From: a virus
Direction: 5' to 3' (one strand)
DNA length: 48,488 nt
Virus record (IMG/VR): IMGVR_UViG_3300021090_000033
Location: 1-48,488 of that record
Position numbers and translations under genes: made by a program. Position 1 is the stretch's first letter. Each line of letters opens with the position of its first letter. Under the pieces are notes generated by a model that ran no database searches, was not told where the DNA came from, and was given only the letters and a program-made list of their open reading frames with translations. Below are positions 23,330-31,353 of this stretch, piece after piece.

Positions 23330-24712
23330 TTATGCACCCGCCAAATATGGGGTTTGTGGTGGGTTTGACGCGGTTTGACTCCGCATTTCAGGGCTTGACG
23401 CGGTTTGACCGGTTTGACGGTTTGACAATAAATCCTTCAACATGGGGGTCACATAACGTGCATTGCCCTGCGTAACCTCTTTGGAAAGCCATCCACGCTT
23501 CTCATATGTCTCCACCAGAGACCGTGCCTGGCGCTCCTCCATCCCCCACCCCTTCAACAAGGGGATGCTCATCCTCCCCCCCGCTTCCTGCAGGGACCGC
23601 AACACGATCTTCCGTTCATCTTCAGGCAATGGCGATGGCGCTTCAACATTCCCAAGCCATGCCCTCTCCTGCTCAGGCGAGACGTAATACAACTGCATCT
23701 TCTGATACCTGCCATTCGCAAACAACACCGCCCGTCCAGGGTGCTTGAAACGCAGAGCCATCTTTCCCCATTTATAGGAGCTCAACGTCACGTTCCCGCT
23801 CGTATCATCCGCCACGCGCAGGCACAACCTCGTCGGGAACAACGTTGACAGCCCGCGTGAAATATCCTCGGCTCTCCAGTTATGTGCCGCCATCGTCACA
23901 TGGATTCCCCACTTGCGACCCTTGCGTGCCAGGTCAGAGATTCCTTCGCGCACCAGGCGATCCGAAAGATACGTGTTCATCTCATCGCCGATCAAGTGGA
24001 TGCGTGGCAGTGGATCCGCGACCCTGTTGTATTCATCCAGATCTTCAGGCGTGATCCCCTGAACAGCCGCCGCTCTGAACAAAGCCACGCGCGCCTCGAT
24101 CTCAGCCTCAACTAAGTCCAGCATCGACAGCAGATCTCCCCGTGTCGTTGCCACCGGAGCCGCGCACAATGCATTCCACAAATCCGGGTTGAACGTGTGC
24201 GCCACCGGGTCCACAACGTACAACCTCGCACTTTGCAGTCGCGCGGTATGAGCCAGCAAACGCAACACCATGCTCTTCCCGCTGTCTTGTGATCCACCAA
24301 TGAGCATGTTCATCATCTTCGCTGCTTGCAGTTCCACATGTCCGCGCAGACTTACACCCAATGCAAACTCATCGCGCGGTAGGGGCACGGCGGTGCCGTG
24401 CCCAGGAAACCTCACCATCTTCGGCAACCTTGGCTTACCCGTCATCGATACCGCATACCTCACACCGCTGTGATTGCTCAACACAACAGGCAGGCCATTT
24501 ACAGCCGTGCTTAGTTGGTGAAGAAGATCTTCGTTCGTATACTTGCGGATCGATCCACGCAGGTTCTTCTCATCGATCACAGCCAGGATCAGGATGAAGT
24601 TACCATCGCGCAACAACTGATACTTCACCGGCGGTTGCAGTTTCAACTCGTCCGCCATCACATGGTCGATTGCTCTCGCGATCTCTTGAGCCTTATCAAT
24701 AATCGTAGGCAT
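23330..24712 (-). CDS. FtsK/HerA-like DNA-translocase ATPase
   Basis: 460 aa. P-loop NTPase with Walker A GGSQDSGKSMVLR near residue 142 and Walker B IHLIGDEMN near 241, followed by SDLARKGRKWGIHVTMAAHN, as in FtsK/TraB/HerA motors. About 110 residues precede the motor, with no membrane segment of their own. The C-terminus has a winged-helix-like part (MSIPLLKGWGMEERQARSLV) and then a Gln/Ser/Thr tail encoded by GGTTTGAC repeats. Adjacent lipoprotein and membrane genes suggest a membrane-docked DNA pump. Confidence 0.85.
   Translation of the reverse strand: MPTIIDKAQEIARAIDHVMADELKLQPPVKYQLLRDGNFILILAVIDEKNLRGSIRKYTNEDLLHQLSTAVNGLPVVLSNHSGVRYAVSMTGKPRLPKMVRFPGHGTAVPLPRDEFALGVSLRGHVELQAAKMMNMLIGGSQDSGKSMVLRLLAHTARLQSARLYVVDPVAHTFNPDLWNALCAAPVATTRGDLLSMLDLVEAEIEARVALFRAAAVQGITPEDLDEYNRVADPLPRIHLIGDEMNTYLSDRLVREGISDLARKGRKWGIHVTMAAHNWRAEDISRGLSTLFPTRLCLRVADDTSGNVTLSSYKWGKMALRFKHPGRAVLFANGRYQKMQLYYVSPEQERAWLGNVEAPSPLPEDERKIVLRSLQEAGGRMSIPLLKGWGMEERQARSLVETYEKRGWLSKEVTQGNARYVTPMLKDLLSNRQTGQTASSPEMRSQTASNPPQTPYLAGA
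23362..23426. repeat. GGTTTGAC iterated motif
   Basis: Five exact GGTTTGAC copies and one GGCTTGAC, 8-20 bases apart, in the 3' end of the ATPase gene. Confidence 0.85.
24383..24403. repeat. GGGCACGGC hairpin inside ATPase gene
   Basis: GGGCACGGC-ggt-GCCGTGCCC, 9-bp perfect stem, in frame (residues FPGHGTAVPLP). A different hairpin family from the CCCCAAAT type. Confidence 0.85.
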
Positions 24713-25665
24713 TAGTCCTCCTCGATGATCTGATCTTCGATCTCATCCAGGATCACTCGGTTCATACTTCCATCGCCAAGCACTTCGATCTGTGGGGCGG
24801 AACGCGCAATGGACGAATTCAATAGCGGCAGCATATCCTGATCGGGCTTTCCACTGGGCAATGACCGGATCATCTGTGCCATCTGCGCCCGTTTCGTCAC
24901 TTCGTCATTGCCCGCGACAAGCTCGATAGTCTTCTTTGTAGTGATCATCGCAGGTCCCGGCATACGGTCCATATCGATCACCTTCCCATCCATGATCAAG
25001 ACCGGCGCAGCGCCAAACGCATCCTTCTGCACCACACGCGTCCTCGACCAGCGGATTCCCATCACCACGATCAGTGACATCGCGGCTACAAACCCCATCC
25101 ACGGCAGCCACGCCCGCGTCATGTTCGTGGAGCGTTCCCGTTGCACTGCGAGTTCCACGCTTTGGGCATTCCCATAAGCCGCGGTTGCCTGAGCCGCGCC
25201 ATAAGCCGCATCCATTGTCGCGGTCGTCTGCCAGGCCTGTTGTGTCTGTGTTTGGTAAACTGATTGAGCGGTTGAAGTCAAGGGATATGCTGTAGCTGTG
25301 GCAGCCACCGCCGCGGTCACGGTCGTATTCCATGCGCGGTCCGTCCCAGCTTGCTGCACAATGAATGCTTCATGCGTCGCGGTCGCCTGCATGTTTTGCG
25401 CCTGCTGTGTTGCAATGATCGATTGCTGTGTTGCTCGGTCTTCCTTCACCTGCGCTGTCGCAGTCAATTGACCATAGATCCACATCTGCGTCGCCTCAAT
25501 GGCCTTTGCGGTGGCTTCAGCCTTCTGCACTTCCACTAGGAATTCGAGCGCGCCATTATCTTCCGGTGTGGGTGTCCATTCTGGATCGCTTGTAGGTGTT
25601 GCACATGCAGTCATGAAAGCAATAAGTAGCAGAATTAAGATAGTGAGGTGGATAGTTCGTTTCAT
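24712..25665 (-). CDS. Lipoprotein with transmembrane segment and Ala/Thr repeats
   Basis: 317 aa. Signal sequence MKRTIHLTILILLLIAFMTA with lipobox Cys21. Residues ~50-180 are rich in TATA/ATQ repeats, a style common in Chloroflexota surface lipoproteins. A membrane helix at ~185-205 (WLPWMGFVAAMSLIVVMGIR) is followed by a cytoplasmic acidic C-terminus (NRVILDEIEDQIIEED). Both lipid and membrane anchors would leave the C-terminus facing the FtsK-like ATPase encoded next (TAATG overlap). Confidence 0.75.
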   Translation of the reverse strand: MKRTIHLTILILLLIAFMTACATPTSDPEWTPTPEDNGALEFLVEVQKAEATAKAIEATQMWIYGQLTATAQVKEDRATQQSIIATQQAQNMQATATHEAFIVQQAGTDRAWNTTVTAAVAATATAYPLTSTAQSVYQTQTQQAWQTTATMDAAYGAAQATAAYGNAQSVELAVQRERSTNMTRAWLPWMGFVAAMSLIVVMGIRWSRTRVVQKDAFGAAPVLIMDGKVIDMDRMPGPAMITTKKTIELVAGNDEVTKRAQMAQMIRSLPSGKPDQDMLPLLNSSIARSAPQIEVLGDGSMNRVILDEIEDQIIEED

Positions 25666-26075
25666 AAAATCTCCTTTCGGTTCTTATCATTGCGATTCAC
25701 ATCTCGCAACAACAACATCGTCACCAAATCTTGAACGCTTGGCTTCTTTGGGTTCGCCTGCTTCACTTGCGGTGGTCTTCGTCTCTGCCAAAAACGCTCC
25801 CATCCGCCGTTCTTCAACTCATTGATCCGTGCCTGCTGGTAGGCAAAGATCCCGATCGCAACAAGTAGAGACACCACTACACCCGCGATCACCTTCGATA
25901 AAACGGTCATTGCCCACTCTGCGGTGGCCTGCACAACTTCAGGCTGGCGATCCAGCTGAATCTCCATCTCAGTCTTTGCCGCCGCGGCATTTGTCTGATC
26001 CCAATTGCTGTATGCAAATAACCCAAACACCAACAGCCCGGCCAGAAGGATGAAACCGATTCCAGTTTTATTCAT
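25662..26075 (-). CDS. Membrane protein, two helices
   Basis: 137 aa. Membrane segments at ~5-21 (GIGFILLAGLLVFGLFAYS) and ~60-78 (VIAGVVVSLLVAIGIFAY), then a basic tail (WQRRRPPQVKQANPKKPS). Overlaps the lipoprotein start by four bases. Part of the membrane cluster; no family recognised. Confidence 0.65.
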   Translation of the reverse strand: MNKTGIGFILLAGLLVFGLFAYSNWDQTNAAAAKTEMEIQLDRQPEVVQATAEWAMTVLSKVIAGVVVSLLVAIGIFAYQQARINELKNGGWERFWQRRRPPQVKQANPKKPSVQDLVTMLLLRDVNRNDKNRKEIL

Positions 26076-26193
26076 CTTTCACACCCTTCCAAATTCGCTT
26101 CACCTCCGGCCATGCCTTGATGAATAGGATGATTGACAAACCGGTGCCGGTGAACAGCACCATGAACAGGATCTCAATAGCGATTCGCAACAT
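26068..26193 (-). CDS. 41-aa single-helix membrane protein
   Basis: Begins MLRIAIEILFMVLFTGTGLS; one hydrophobic helix and a basic C-terminus (WPEVKRIWKGVKDE). The start is fixed by GGAGG seven bases upstream. Overlaps the next gene by eight bases. Confidence 0.65.
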   Translation of the reverse strand: MLRIAIEILFMVLFTGTGLSIILFIKAWPEVKRIWKGVKDE

Positions 26194-26194
26194 A

Positions 26195-26356
26195 TCAACC
26201 TCCAAAAACTTTCGCACCAATATACAGACCTGCCCAAAGGCAAAGCCCGCCAAATACGATGCCAATGAACAACCAGGCGATCACCCTCATCTGCCTGATA
26301 GCTGCCTCGTTCTCATCCAACTCAGCCCCTTTCGGTTTTGACCAATTCTCGTTCAT
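26195..26356 (-). CDS. 53-aa single-helix membrane protein
   Basis: MNENWSKPKGAELDENEAAI, then a membrane helix (VIAWLFIGIVFGGLCLWAGL). Its ATG overlaps the previous TGA (ATGA), and its 3' end carries the GGAGG ribosome site of the next small gene. It opens the membrane cluster. Confidence 0.65.
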   Translation of the reverse strand: MNENWSKPKGAELDENEAAIRQMRVIAWLFIGIVFGGLCLWAGLYIGAKVFGG

Positions 26357-26724
26357 GCCAAACCTCCATTTCTTGCTACCAAAACATGAGGATGACCCTC
26401 ATGCTGCCTCATGTTTGCCTCATATTTTTGGGGCGGTCGCACCCCCATTCCTATACAAGGCAAATAAAATCCGTTAAATAACCGTCCCTCATGTACCCTC
26501 ATAATCCTCATATTTTTGCATTTACTTGTCAGACAGCTTGCCAATTCATGAGGGTTATGAGGCAAAATGAGGCAGTTTTGCCGAAAAGCACCAGCTGCAA
26601 TTTGTTTTGTAAGCCGCGATCCACCACAAAACAAATTTTTTCCGTAGAGCGCCCAGGGTGCCTCATGACCCTCATGCTGCCTCATGTTTTCCATAAGGCA
26701 TTTCGTCGTGGGTCGAAGCGTCAT
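26353..26724 (-). CDS. 123-aa ORF overlapping CCTCAT iterons
   Basis: Coding status is uncertain. ATGA overlaps at both ends (with the primase stop and the next gene's start) argue that it is translated. The protein has no recognised family, is Cys/His-rich and contains recurring N-MR-x-HEG motifs (NMRQHEGHEA, MRIMRVHEGR, NMRQHEGHPH). These motifs come from thirteen CCTCAT/ATGAGG DNA motifs in phased clusters, and the middle of the ORF carries a 12-bp inverted repeat. The stretch may be a replication origin that is also read as protein. Confidence 0.5.
   Translation of the reverse strand: MTLRPTTKCLMENMRQHEGHEAPWALYGKNLFCGGSRLTKQIAAGAFRQNCLILPHNPHELASCLTSKCKNMRIMRVHEGRLFNGFYLPCIGMGVRPPQKYEANMRQHEGHPHVLVARNGGLA
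26386..26685. repeat. Iteron-like CCTCAT array, candidate origin
   Basis: Thirteen CCTCAT/ATGAGG copies in four clusters (26386-26423, 26487-26511, 26548-26572, 26661-26685). Spacing within clusters is 9-11 bases, about one helical turn. The third cluster is inverted and the first has one inverted copy. An inverted repeat AATTTGTTTTGT/ACAAAACAAATT (26599-26637) lies between clusters three and four. Directly downstream of the primase gene. Confidence 0.65.
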
Positions 26725-29723
26725 AACTTCATCTCCTCTTGCTTCACCACTGGCTCTTCAGCCAGATCCATCTTTTCCTGAACCATATTGAATCGGAACT
26801 TGCCCGCATCGATCTTCACCGGGTCCAGCACCACCGCATTTCCGCCGCCCTTCGAGCCTGCCCGCTCCACTGGGAATCGGAAGGCATTCCGGCAAATATC
26901 ACTTACCGTCTTCGCCGTTACACCCTCCCCTTCCTTCCTTTTCGCTGTGCTGTCAATCGAAAAATTCTCCGCATCCATCATCGTATTTGCGATCAATGCC
27001 AGGTCCTTTGCCAGCACATAACGCACGATTCCCATCTTCTTCAGCTTCCCTTGTTGAACATACTTCGCGAATTCCTGATCTCCATCCACTGCCACGATCG
27101 CACGGAAGATCAGCGCCTCGAACGAAGCGCTCTCCCGGTTCTGTTCCTCTTCGAAGTTGATCTCAGCCACCATATTGAGATCGTCCATCAAATCCTTGTC
27201 GCCCTGCAAATAAGCCAGCACCTTCAACGGTCGCATCACCTGGTTCATGCGTGCGCTCACACGCACGTCGGTCAACTTCACCGAAGCGTCCACTTCGATG
27301 CGTGGCATCCACGTGTTCAATCGGAAATAAAGCAGGTCGTTCGTTATCTCCAGCGCCTCAATATCCTGCTCGGGCGGGATCACTCCCGGCTCGATCGGTG
27401 GCTGATGATTCAACAGATCCCGCACATCCCGCTTGTATAGGTCGAACGATAAACACCGGCTCTCCGTCGCTGGGTCCTTGAACGCGCCGTACATCGTCAA
27501 CAACGTCGGACCGAACACAAACGTCGTGGTTGGTCTGAACGTATGAGTCCCATCTGGCTTCAACACATCCATCATCGTCACAATGCGCGCCTGTTTCTTC
27601 ATTGCTCTCACATTCAACAACGCTCGCAACTCGCCGCGGTCTTCCTTGCTGTTCGTTCCCAGCGAATCAACCTCGTCGATCATCAGCGTCCCTTTATAAA
27701 TGTGCGCCATCCCCTTGAAGCCTGCGATGCTCGTCAGGCCCGCGGTCGTCATCATGCGGTAACAGACCTTTCCAATCAACAGCATCAACTCGCTCTTGCC
27801 AGCGCCTGGTGCGCCGCGTGCCCGTAAATAAGGCAGGTACGGGAAACAGTCATAGACCCATGTGAACAACCCATACAACGAGCTTTGAATGATGTGGATC
27901 TCCGAATCCAGCAAAAAATATCTTGTAATAAATAGTCTGATCGTGGCCAGCAGCTCGCGGATTGTTCTCTTCTTGCCAAGCTCGCTCGGTAAATTCACCG
28001 TACCAAACCGGATGTTGTCATCGATCATCGGCACCAGTCGTTTCCCGTTGATGTCCATAAAATTCGCCATGCCGATCTCTCGGGTCGATGTCAAAGTCAC
28101 AGAAGTTCCATTAGGTTTCAACCAGATATGAGCATAAGCAAACTTTGACTTCCCGTTCCGCTTGTCATACAGCATCTCCAGCAAATACCCTTCTGTCCCT
28201 TCTTCATTCACCGGATACCAGCCACCGATCGTCTCTTCACGCTCCAGTGGTTCATCATCCTTCTCGGCATTCTTCAACTCATCCCCCACCAGCTTCTGAA
28301 AAGCCCGCAGGGGTGAGCCGTTGTATTCGGTGAACAGATCGTCTGGGAACAACACCTTCGCCAGCCTCAACCGCATATCATTCCGTGCATTGTTCGGCAT
28401 CCTGGCGATCAATGGCAGGACGATCTCCAATGCTTTCTGGCGGTCCGCCCCCATTTGCCTTCCTGCATACCTCGCCGTGAGCAAAACGATGGGCTCTGCC
28501 TTGTCGAAAACGTTCTTCACATTATCGGTTTGCATCTTCGGCTCGATCTTCTCATCCATGTGATACTGAGCCAGATCAGCGGCATCCTTGCAGGTCTTCT
28601 CTTGCCCATCGTGCACCCACTTGAACTTCGGCCACCGTGCAACCCATAGCATGGGTCCAAAAGCAGTAGTCAGCGGGAAATCATTTTTATTACCGGTGAT
28701 GATCATCTCGCCTGGTGTGTCCGCATCCGTCGCGAAGAAGATCGTTTCATACTTATCCTTCAACATCTTGATCGTCTCTTCGAGATTCTTCCATGCTGAA
28801 CCGCACAATGCCATCGCCGGGATCCCCCACTGCCCCAGCGTGATTGCATCCGCCTGCCCCTCCACGATCACAATGCGGCCGCGATCCCGCAAATGCATAT
28901 GGTTGAAGAACGGGACCTTCTCGCCAGCCAGCGCCGTGTATGGATTGAATGACTTCCACTCCCGATCCTCTCCCCCATCCTTTTCACGGATCACATCATG
29001 ACCCGGCAGCTGCCTCCGCGATATATAAGCGATCCTCCCGTTGATCTTGTGCGCATACACCAGCCCAGGCTTGTCCATCAAGCCGTGCACAGCCTTCTCT
29101 TTGAAGCCAGCAGGGTCAAGACCGTGTTTTTGTGCCCATGCTGCCACATCACCCCTGAACCCCAATATCATCACCGCATCTGGCGAGTCATGCTTGATGC
29201 CATGCAGGTCAAACTCGCCCTTCATCCCCTTTACTTGAGCAGCAGTAGCTCGCCCGCTGAACCCCAACCGTGAAGCCCCAATCGTTTCATCGTTCCATCC
29301 ACGCGAACGCGCGTATGCCAGTGCGTCCTGATCCTCTTGCAGCCACCTCACAAACAAACGCGCCGCGATCTGCAAGGCGTCTTCACGAGCTCGCACGGCC
29401 AGGCGTTGCTTCAACTCCGGTCCATCCATTTCACCCAATGGCAGATTCGCCCGGTTTGCCAGATCCTTGATCGCCTCCTTCACGTCATAACCTGGGTTCT
29501 TCTTCAGTACCCAGTCGATCACTGTCCCGCCCTCATTGCACGAACCGAAGCAATACCATGTTCCCGTATCAGGAAACACGATCAGCGCAGGCGTGTGCGA
29601 ATTCGCATGGAACGGGCAGAAGCCAGTCCAGTTCTTCCCGCTTCGACGCAGCTTCACTGCCACATCCTGTTGAATGAGATCCACTATATCTACTCGTGCT
29701 TTGATGTCATCAATGATCGTCAT
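26721..29723 (-). CDS. Primase-helicase
   Basis: 1000 aa. CHC2 zinc finger (Cys36, His39, Cys58, Cys62) opens a DnaG-type primase. TOPRIM core IVIVEGQAD near residue 286 and ATDADTPGE near 333. A long middle region leads to an AAA+/SF3-like helicase with Walker A GAPGAGKS near 638 and Walker B GTLMIDEVDS near 675. Combines primer synthesis and unwinding for phage replication, as in P4-alpha-like proteins, though with a bacterial-type primase. No DNA polymerase is seen in the window, so host polymerase is presumably recruited. Confidence 0.9.
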   Translation of the reverse strand: MTIIDDIKARVDIVDLIQQDVAVKLRRSGKNWTGFCPFHANSHTPALIVFPDTGTWYCFGSCNEGGTVIDWVLKKNPGYDVKEAIKDLANRANLPLGEMDGPELKQRLAVRAREDALQIAARLFVRWLQEDQDALAYARSRGWNDETIGASRLGFSGRATAAQVKGMKGEFDLHGIKHDSPDAVMILGFRGDVAAWAQKHGLDPAGFKEKAVHGLMDKPGLVYAHKINGRIAYISRRQLPGHDVIREKDGGEDREWKSFNPYTALAGEKVPFFNHMHLRDRGRIVIVEGQADAITLGQWGIPAMALCGSAWKNLEETIKMLKDKYETIFFATDADTPGEMIITGNKNDFPLTTAFGPMLWVARWPKFKWVHDGQEKTCKDAADLAQYHMDEKIEPKMQTDNVKNVFDKAEPIVLLTARYAGRQMGADRQKALEIVLPLIARMPNNARNDMRLRLAKVLFPDDLFTEYNGSPLRAFQKLVGDELKNAEKDDEPLEREETIGGWYPVNEEGTEGYLLEMLYDKRNGKSKFAYAHIWLKPNGTSVTLTSTREIGMANFMDINGKRLVPMIDDNIRFGTVNLPSELGKKRTIRELLATIRLFITRYFLLDSEIHIIQSSLYGLFTWVYDCFPYLPYLRARGAPGAGKSELMLLIGKVCYRMMTTAGLTSIAGFKGMAHIYKGTLMIDEVDSLGTNSKEDRGELRALLNVRAMKKQARIVTMMDVLKPDGTHTFRPTTTFVFGPTLLTMYGAFKDPATESRCLSFDLYKRDVRDLLNHQPPIEPGVIPPEQDIEALEITNDLLYFRLNTWMPRIEVDASVKLTDVRVSARMNQVMRPLKVLAYLQGDKDLMDDLNMVAEINFEEEQNRESASFEALIFRAIVAVDGDQEFAKYVQQGKLKKMGIVRYVLAKDLALIANTMMDAENFSIDSTAKRKEGEGVTAKTVSDICRNAFRFPVERAGSKGGGNAVVLDPVKIDAGKFRFNMVQEKMDLAEEPVVKQEEMKL

Positions 29724-30066
29724 TGTTCCCGTCCGAAAATTTCAAAATTTTTCAATGAGTCCATCCATCTTTCACGAAACTTTCCGAAACTTGCATCAAA
29801 ATCATGTGGGCTTTTTCCCCATTTTTGTAAGATTGCTCTGCAGCCCAAGCCCTACCCCTCAGCGCCCCCCACCCCTTCGAGAATTCGACCCCCCCCTCCC
29901 CTGCTCAATCCATGCAACATAACCCCATATTATGTTGCATGGATTTTGACCACCACAATCCCTTTTCTGTGCGAGCCAAGCCCACGGCCCACAACGCAGG
30001 TGGAGGGGGAACTTCACGATTCTCTCTACTACTGCACCAAGAAACAAAAGGCGCATCACCACTACA
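29724..30066. other. 343-base gap upstream of primase
   Basis: No convincing gene. Holds a 16-bp perfect inverted repeat (29907-29945), a C-run/G-run stretch near 29865-29900, and on the minus strand AGTTTCGGAAAGTTTCGTGAAAG-like short repeats at 29770-29800. Candidate regulatory or origin DNA. An overlapping 104-aa frame looks like noise. Confidence 0.6.
29907..29945. repeat. 16-bp perfect inverted repeat
   Basis: AATCCATGCAACATAA pairs with TTATGTTGCATGGATT around seven bases (CCCCATA). About 185 bases upstream of the primase start. Confidence 0.9.
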
Positions 30067-30318
30067 TCAACCATGCGTTGACCGTGCATACTGCACACTC
30101 CACTCAGCCAAACGGATACGACGCACAGTGCCATAACCAAGGACCCATGCATACGATGTATCAGCACGACCAACCTCCGCTTCGTAGATTTCTCGCTCTT
30201 TCCTCAATAATTGCAGTAGCAGAGAGACTCCCGCGCGCCAGGCTCCGATCCTGTCCTTTGGGATCGGCACATATTCCACCTTCAACTTCACAATAAAATC
30301 GGTAACCGGGCGCGCCAT
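30067..30318 (-). CDS. Hypothetical protein
   Basis: 83 aa, unrecognised. MARPVTDFIVKLKVEYVPIP, a helical middle and an aromatic, basic end. Starts eight bases after the coiled-coil gene. Confidence 0.55.
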   Translation of the reverse strand: MARPVTDFIVKLKVEYVPIPKDRIGAWRAGVSLLLQLLRKEREIYEAEVGRADTSYAWVLGYGTVRRIRLAEWSVQYARSTHG

Positions 30319-30326
30319 TCATTGCC

Positions 30327-31220
30327 CTACCAACCGCGCTGTGCTTTCTTCAGCTTTGCTTCAGCATCATCTAAATCGTTCTGAATATCTCTTACACGAT
30401 CATGTTCTTCTTCAGCACGACGTTGTGCATCGTTAGCCTGGCGACGAAGATCTTCAGCTCTGCGCGACCATCTCTCTTCAATGGAGTACATGGTTTCATT
30501 GGCATCTTCAATTTGCGATTCAAACATGCCTCGTTCCTGATGGATCATCAGAAATGCTTTCAGGAGATGGATGGCAACAGGATCATCCTTGAATACATTG
30601 AAAAGCTCACGTTCTTCAGTGTCTCTTATTGTTTGCTCAGATGCTCGCCTGGCATCGATCTCCTCTTGACGCTTGGCTTCTTGTTCTTCATGGAATTGAA
30701 CTTGTGCAATCTTTTCCTGATATTCCTGCTGTGCCAGCACAAAACTTTCTAACTCTTGCTCAGCTTCAATCAGAATGAATTCCAAATCTGATCGAAAGTA
30801 ACTATTGTTGTTGAAGCCTAACTTTGGTAATTCAGGACCATATTCTCTCCAGTTCGTATAGGACTGTGCTGAACACCATTTGCATTGGTCAAGATCGAAT
30901 CTGAATTTGATTGGTGCCAGTCCAGGGATATGGAATATCAAATCGAGATCGCTCATTGTTTTCGGCCTTTGACCGATGCTCTCTAACGAATCATCGTTCC
31001 AGGTTGATTCGGTCACATCATATTCATGTAACCACTCAGGAACGGCCTTCAATGATTCAGTAATTGAGGCACGAAGTAACTCTCGACCGCTTTGGATAAA
31101 TGCATCACGCTCCTCGTGCTTTTCCAGCTCTTCTTGTTTCTGTTTAGCCTCCATAGCCAGTCTTTTTTGCTCAATCAAAATTGCAACATGATCTGGTAGG
31201 ACCTTCAATTGATCGTTCAT
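30327..31220 (-). CDS. Coiled-coil hypothetical protein
   Basis: 297 aa. N- and C-terminal coiled coils (LAMEAKQKQEELEKHEERDA; ERWSRRAEDLRRQANDAQRR) flank a central globular part with CKWC and several aromatic residues (FRFDLDQCKWCSAQSYTNW). No family recognised. The upstream small gene ends AAGGAGTAA, providing its ribosome site. Confidence 0.7.
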   Translation of the reverse strand: MNDQLKVLPDHVAILIEQKRLAMEAKQKQEELEKHEERDAFIQSGRELLRASITESLKAVPEWLHEYDVTESTWNDDSLESIGQRPKTMSDLDLIFHIPGLAPIKFRFDLDQCKWCSAQSYTNWREYGPELPKLGFNNNSYFRSDLEFILIEAEQELESFVLAQQEYQEKIAQVQFHEEQEAKRQEEIDARRASEQTIRDTEERELFNVFKDDPVAIHLLKAFLMIHQERGMFESQIEDANETMYSIEERWSRRAEDLRRQANDAQRRAEEEHDRVRDIQNDLDDAEAKLKKAQRGW

Positions 31221-31224
31221 TTCA

Positions 31225-31353
31225 TTACTCCTTAACTCTGATATTCGGAATTACCTCGCTGCGGACCCGCGTCCACGCACCGAATGTGATCCGATCCATG
31301 AAGCGGTCAAATGCCGCCAAAAACAACTCAGCCAAACGATCTTGCAGGTTCAT
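31225..31353 (-). CDS. 42-aa hypothetical protein
   Basis: MNLQDRLAELFLAAFDRFMD onward, amphipathic. Its ATG overlaps the TOPRIM gene's TGA (ATGA), and its end supplies the ribosome site of the next gene. Too short for family assignment; context suggests it is real. Confidence 0.55.
   Translation of the reverse strand: MNLQDRLAELFLAAFDRFMDRITFGAWTRVRSEVIPNIRVKE

Noticed and set aside
29859-30173. 104-aa minus-strand frame before the primase
   Set aside because: Overlaps a better-supported gene, crosses the inverted repeat, and has noise-like composition at its C-terminus.
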